Of a stretch of DNA of 64,000 nt, positions 62,100 to 64,000 are shown in pieces. This DNA is from Paramacrobiotus metropolitanus (taxonomy: Eukaryota; Tardigrada; Eutardigrada; Parachela; Macrobiotidae): positions 62,001 to 126,000 of the forward strand of contig NW_026570325.1 in assembly GCF_019649055.1 (NCBI RefSeq), in the 5' to 3' direction. The position numbers and the translations under genes are program-made. The notes beneath the pieces were generated by a model. That model worked only from the letters and a program-made list of their open reading frames with translations, searched no databases and had not been told where the DNA came from. Within the stretch, counting starts at the first letter, position 1. Each line of letters starts with the position of its first letter.

Positions 62100-63715
62100 G
62101 TAGAGCGGCAATGGTTCAATCCACTGCCTAGTGCCTACTCTGATAATCTGATTATATTCAACATCTTGAAAATCTTCCGTAATTACCGAAAATTTAGTTA
62201 TATACATACATATACTCAACTGGATTACTGATTATTATGAGCATACAGGTGAAAGTCCGTATCTTATAAGAAGTATGTCCTGCATATCATGTAAAGTCCG
62301 AACTTCCTAAAATCCTGCCCTCTAAAATCGATTTCAAAACTTTCTAACAGTTTTATTTTGAGCTTAATGTCGAAACTTCAAGGTCGCATATATGACTTAC
62401 ATATTATATTACGAACATGAACTTGGATGCAAGCATCAAACCTTATTGTGTCAATATATATCGAAGCTTTTACTGCGTTGCTGGCTACATGTTGTGCAGT
62501 TACGGCATTAATAATTCAGAATTATTAAAACAATGTGCAAGATAGAGTGTTTCACAATAATCGCAATGGTGGACTGTTATGTCCCGCGGATATAACTAAG
62601 CAATAAAAAGAGATTCTTTCACAGTAGTACCATGGCAAAATAAATCTGAGTATTTATTTACGCTAGGTCGTATTTATTTTGCCATGGTAGTACTGTACGT
62701 AAATGCTTCGTAAAATCGGAGCTATGTAAGTAACAGTTGCATGCAGTAGGCTAATTCAGTGCAATGTGTAAATAGTAGAGTAGTAAAAGTCCTTGCCAAT
62801 ATTTTTAGCATACGTTTTCGAAGAACTGATTACTTCTAATTACTTCTTACTTTTTTAGGGCATTTACTTACAAGGTATTTTGTTTTCCAAGTACACTTAC
62901 TTGCTAAATTAAAGTGAATTAATAAAAATTAATTAAGTTTGCGTTGCGTTAGCTAGAACTGCGCTAAAACCGATTTGGTTTTAGCGCGCATGACATTTAG
63001 TGCGACAAAACCGATTTTTCGCACTGCAAAAATGAATTTACAGAAAATCCATTATTGAACTTTCTGGAAATCCATTTGTTTCGCTGTGCATTCATAAGAT
63101 AAGCAGCTTTTTAACGGGAGTTCAGACGCTGCACTTTGCATGTACAAACAGATTCAGAGGGTATTCGGGTAAATCAGTACTCTCAAACATCTCAGTAATA
63201 CCGCGATAGTTTACTTTACTTTCCAGTAAAGTAAACTATTGCGGAATCTGACACCTGGAAAGGGCAATACGGCTTCGCTTTCCTGGAACTTTTTTCTGTA
63301 CATAAATATTAGTCTTCCGACCCGCCATGCAAGCCCGCGAAGGCTAATTAGGCCATGCCGGCTTGGAAGAGCCGGCATATGCCAGGGACAATGAAAATAT
63401 CTTTTTTTGCTGATTTTGCGGAGACGCAGTCACGTGTGTTTTTCACAGGACACACATGCGGAAGACTAATATTTACATACAGAAAAAAAATTCCAGGAAA
63501 GCGAAGCCGCATTACGTTTTCCTGGCCTGGGAGACATCTAACAGGATCTTAGTTGGGGCGGGTCCCCTATATAAGCCAGCAGCCCTGCTACGCTGCCATC
63601 GTTTCGCTCAAATTTTTGTAACTGATCGCAAGGTTACGGACTTGTTCGACTCTTTTGATTCCTGTAACTCTATTAATTTTATTTGGCCTTTTTTATAACG
63701 TGGTATTCTAAGACA
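62100..63715 (+). repeat. Longest copy of the dispersed TATA-box repeat (upstream region)
   Basis: Segments match the other copies in order: 62150-62400 with 37290-37480, 62455-62560 with 33990-34090, 62760-63130 with 28800-29110, and 63450-63640 with 37520-37650. It holds hairpins at 62621-62696 (25-bp arms, one mismatch), 62975-63001 (GCGCTAAAACC arms) and 63201-63244 (20-bp arms, one mismatch, loop TTCC). It ends in a TATA box and the start of a gene. Confidence 0.65.
63568..63575 (+). promoter_or_regulatory. TATA box upstream of the signal-peptide gene
   Basis: TATATAAG, then CCAGCAGCCCTGCTACGCTG, 148 bases before the ATG at 63716. It is conserved as a block in four copies. Confidence 0.6.
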
Positions 63716-64000
63716 ATGCTGACGCAGACTTCAGTACCTATTCTAATTTTCGCTTGCATTACTATTGCAGGTGCAGCGACCATCCACGGGAAAGATATGG
63801 AAGAATTTGTAAACATCACACGCTCCGCTTTGCGAGAAGATATGGCAGCCGCATTGAAGCCGTGGACGGAACAAATAAACGACCATGCAGATCGAAATAA
63901 GGACCAAATCATGTCCGGGTCTTCGGTGAATTCCTGGATATCATGGGCGATATCCAGTGCCGCACTGGTCGTCACTTCAAGTGCGGCTACTTGGCAGATT
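63716..64000 (+). CDS. Repeat-borne gene with signal peptide (runs off the window)
   Basis: ATG at 63716 opens 95 codons to the window edge without a stop. Residues 1-22 are a signal peptide (MLTQTSVPILIFACITIAGA). Next comes a charged region with an N-glycosylation site (NIT in FVNITRSALREDM) and an amphipathic stretch (ALKPWTEQINDHAD). A small-residue hydrophobic segment (WAISSAALVVTSSAATW) may be a membrane segment. Damaged copies at 37762 and 36713 share the start, the TATA box and the 5' flank, so the gene travels with the repeat. It resembles no family I recognise; it could be a membrane or secreted protein of a mobile element or a host gene family with amplified flanks. Being open, this copy is the best candidate for a functional one. 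Confidence 0.65.
   Translation, partial: MLTQTSVPILIFACITIAGAATIHGKDMEEFVNITRSALREDMAAALKPWTEQINDHADRNKDQIMSGSSVNSWISWAISSAALVVTSSAATWQI

Overview
The window looks like nuclear DNA of an invertebrate animal. The genes have short introns with GT/AG borders and conserved phases. They include a LATS/Warts-like kinase tail, a kinase-kelch fusion, F-box-like proteins and secreted immunoglobulin-like proteins, and the intergenic DNA is full of fold-back repeats, MITE-like elements and non-LTR retrotransposon 3' ends. I cannot fix the species; a tardigrade or a similar small-genome animal is only a guess. No operon, prokaryotic gene, tRNA, rRNA or CRISPR array was seen.

Layout. 1-680: the last exon of a kelch protein, plus strand, entering from the left. 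4083-24862: a cluster of four minus-strand paralogues (4083-6617, 14787-17236, 18303-20814, 22192-24862) plus one eroded plus-strand fragment (11174-11790). Their architecture is a Tudor/Agenet-like N-terminus, an F-box-like motif split over exons 2-3, and a C-terminal region of unknown fold. The first and last copies are intact by my splicing; the two in the middle have frame breaks. A minus-strand protein kinase-kelch fusion (8214-10241) sits inside the cluster and is the full-length relative of the left-edge exon.

26495-31961 and 57058-59701: three two-exon genes for secreted proteins with a signal peptide and two Ig-like domains. Two (26495, 57058) are near-identical and lie in a segmental duplication; the third (29541-31961) is inverted and more diverged.

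28600-38183 and 62100-64000: a dispersed repeat family. Four copies keep a core with a TATA box, and three of these lead into a short gene with a signal peptide. The copy at 63716 is open to the window edge, 37762 is truncated, and a third has lost its ATG. That third copy is split by a 1.6-kb non-LTR retrotransposon flanked by a target-site duplication. 38806-40390: a partly decayed LATS/Warts-like kinase with two clean 3' exons ending in the conserved VYV. 41100-56000: mostly repeats, including long inverted repeats and retrotransposon 3' fragments, with few credible genes.

The likeliest little-described systems are the Tudor-F-box family (candidate SCF substrate adaptors under birth-and-death evolution), the secreted double-Ig family, and the TATA-driven signal-peptide gene carried by a repeat. 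All functional statements are inferences from motifs; no database search was possible.
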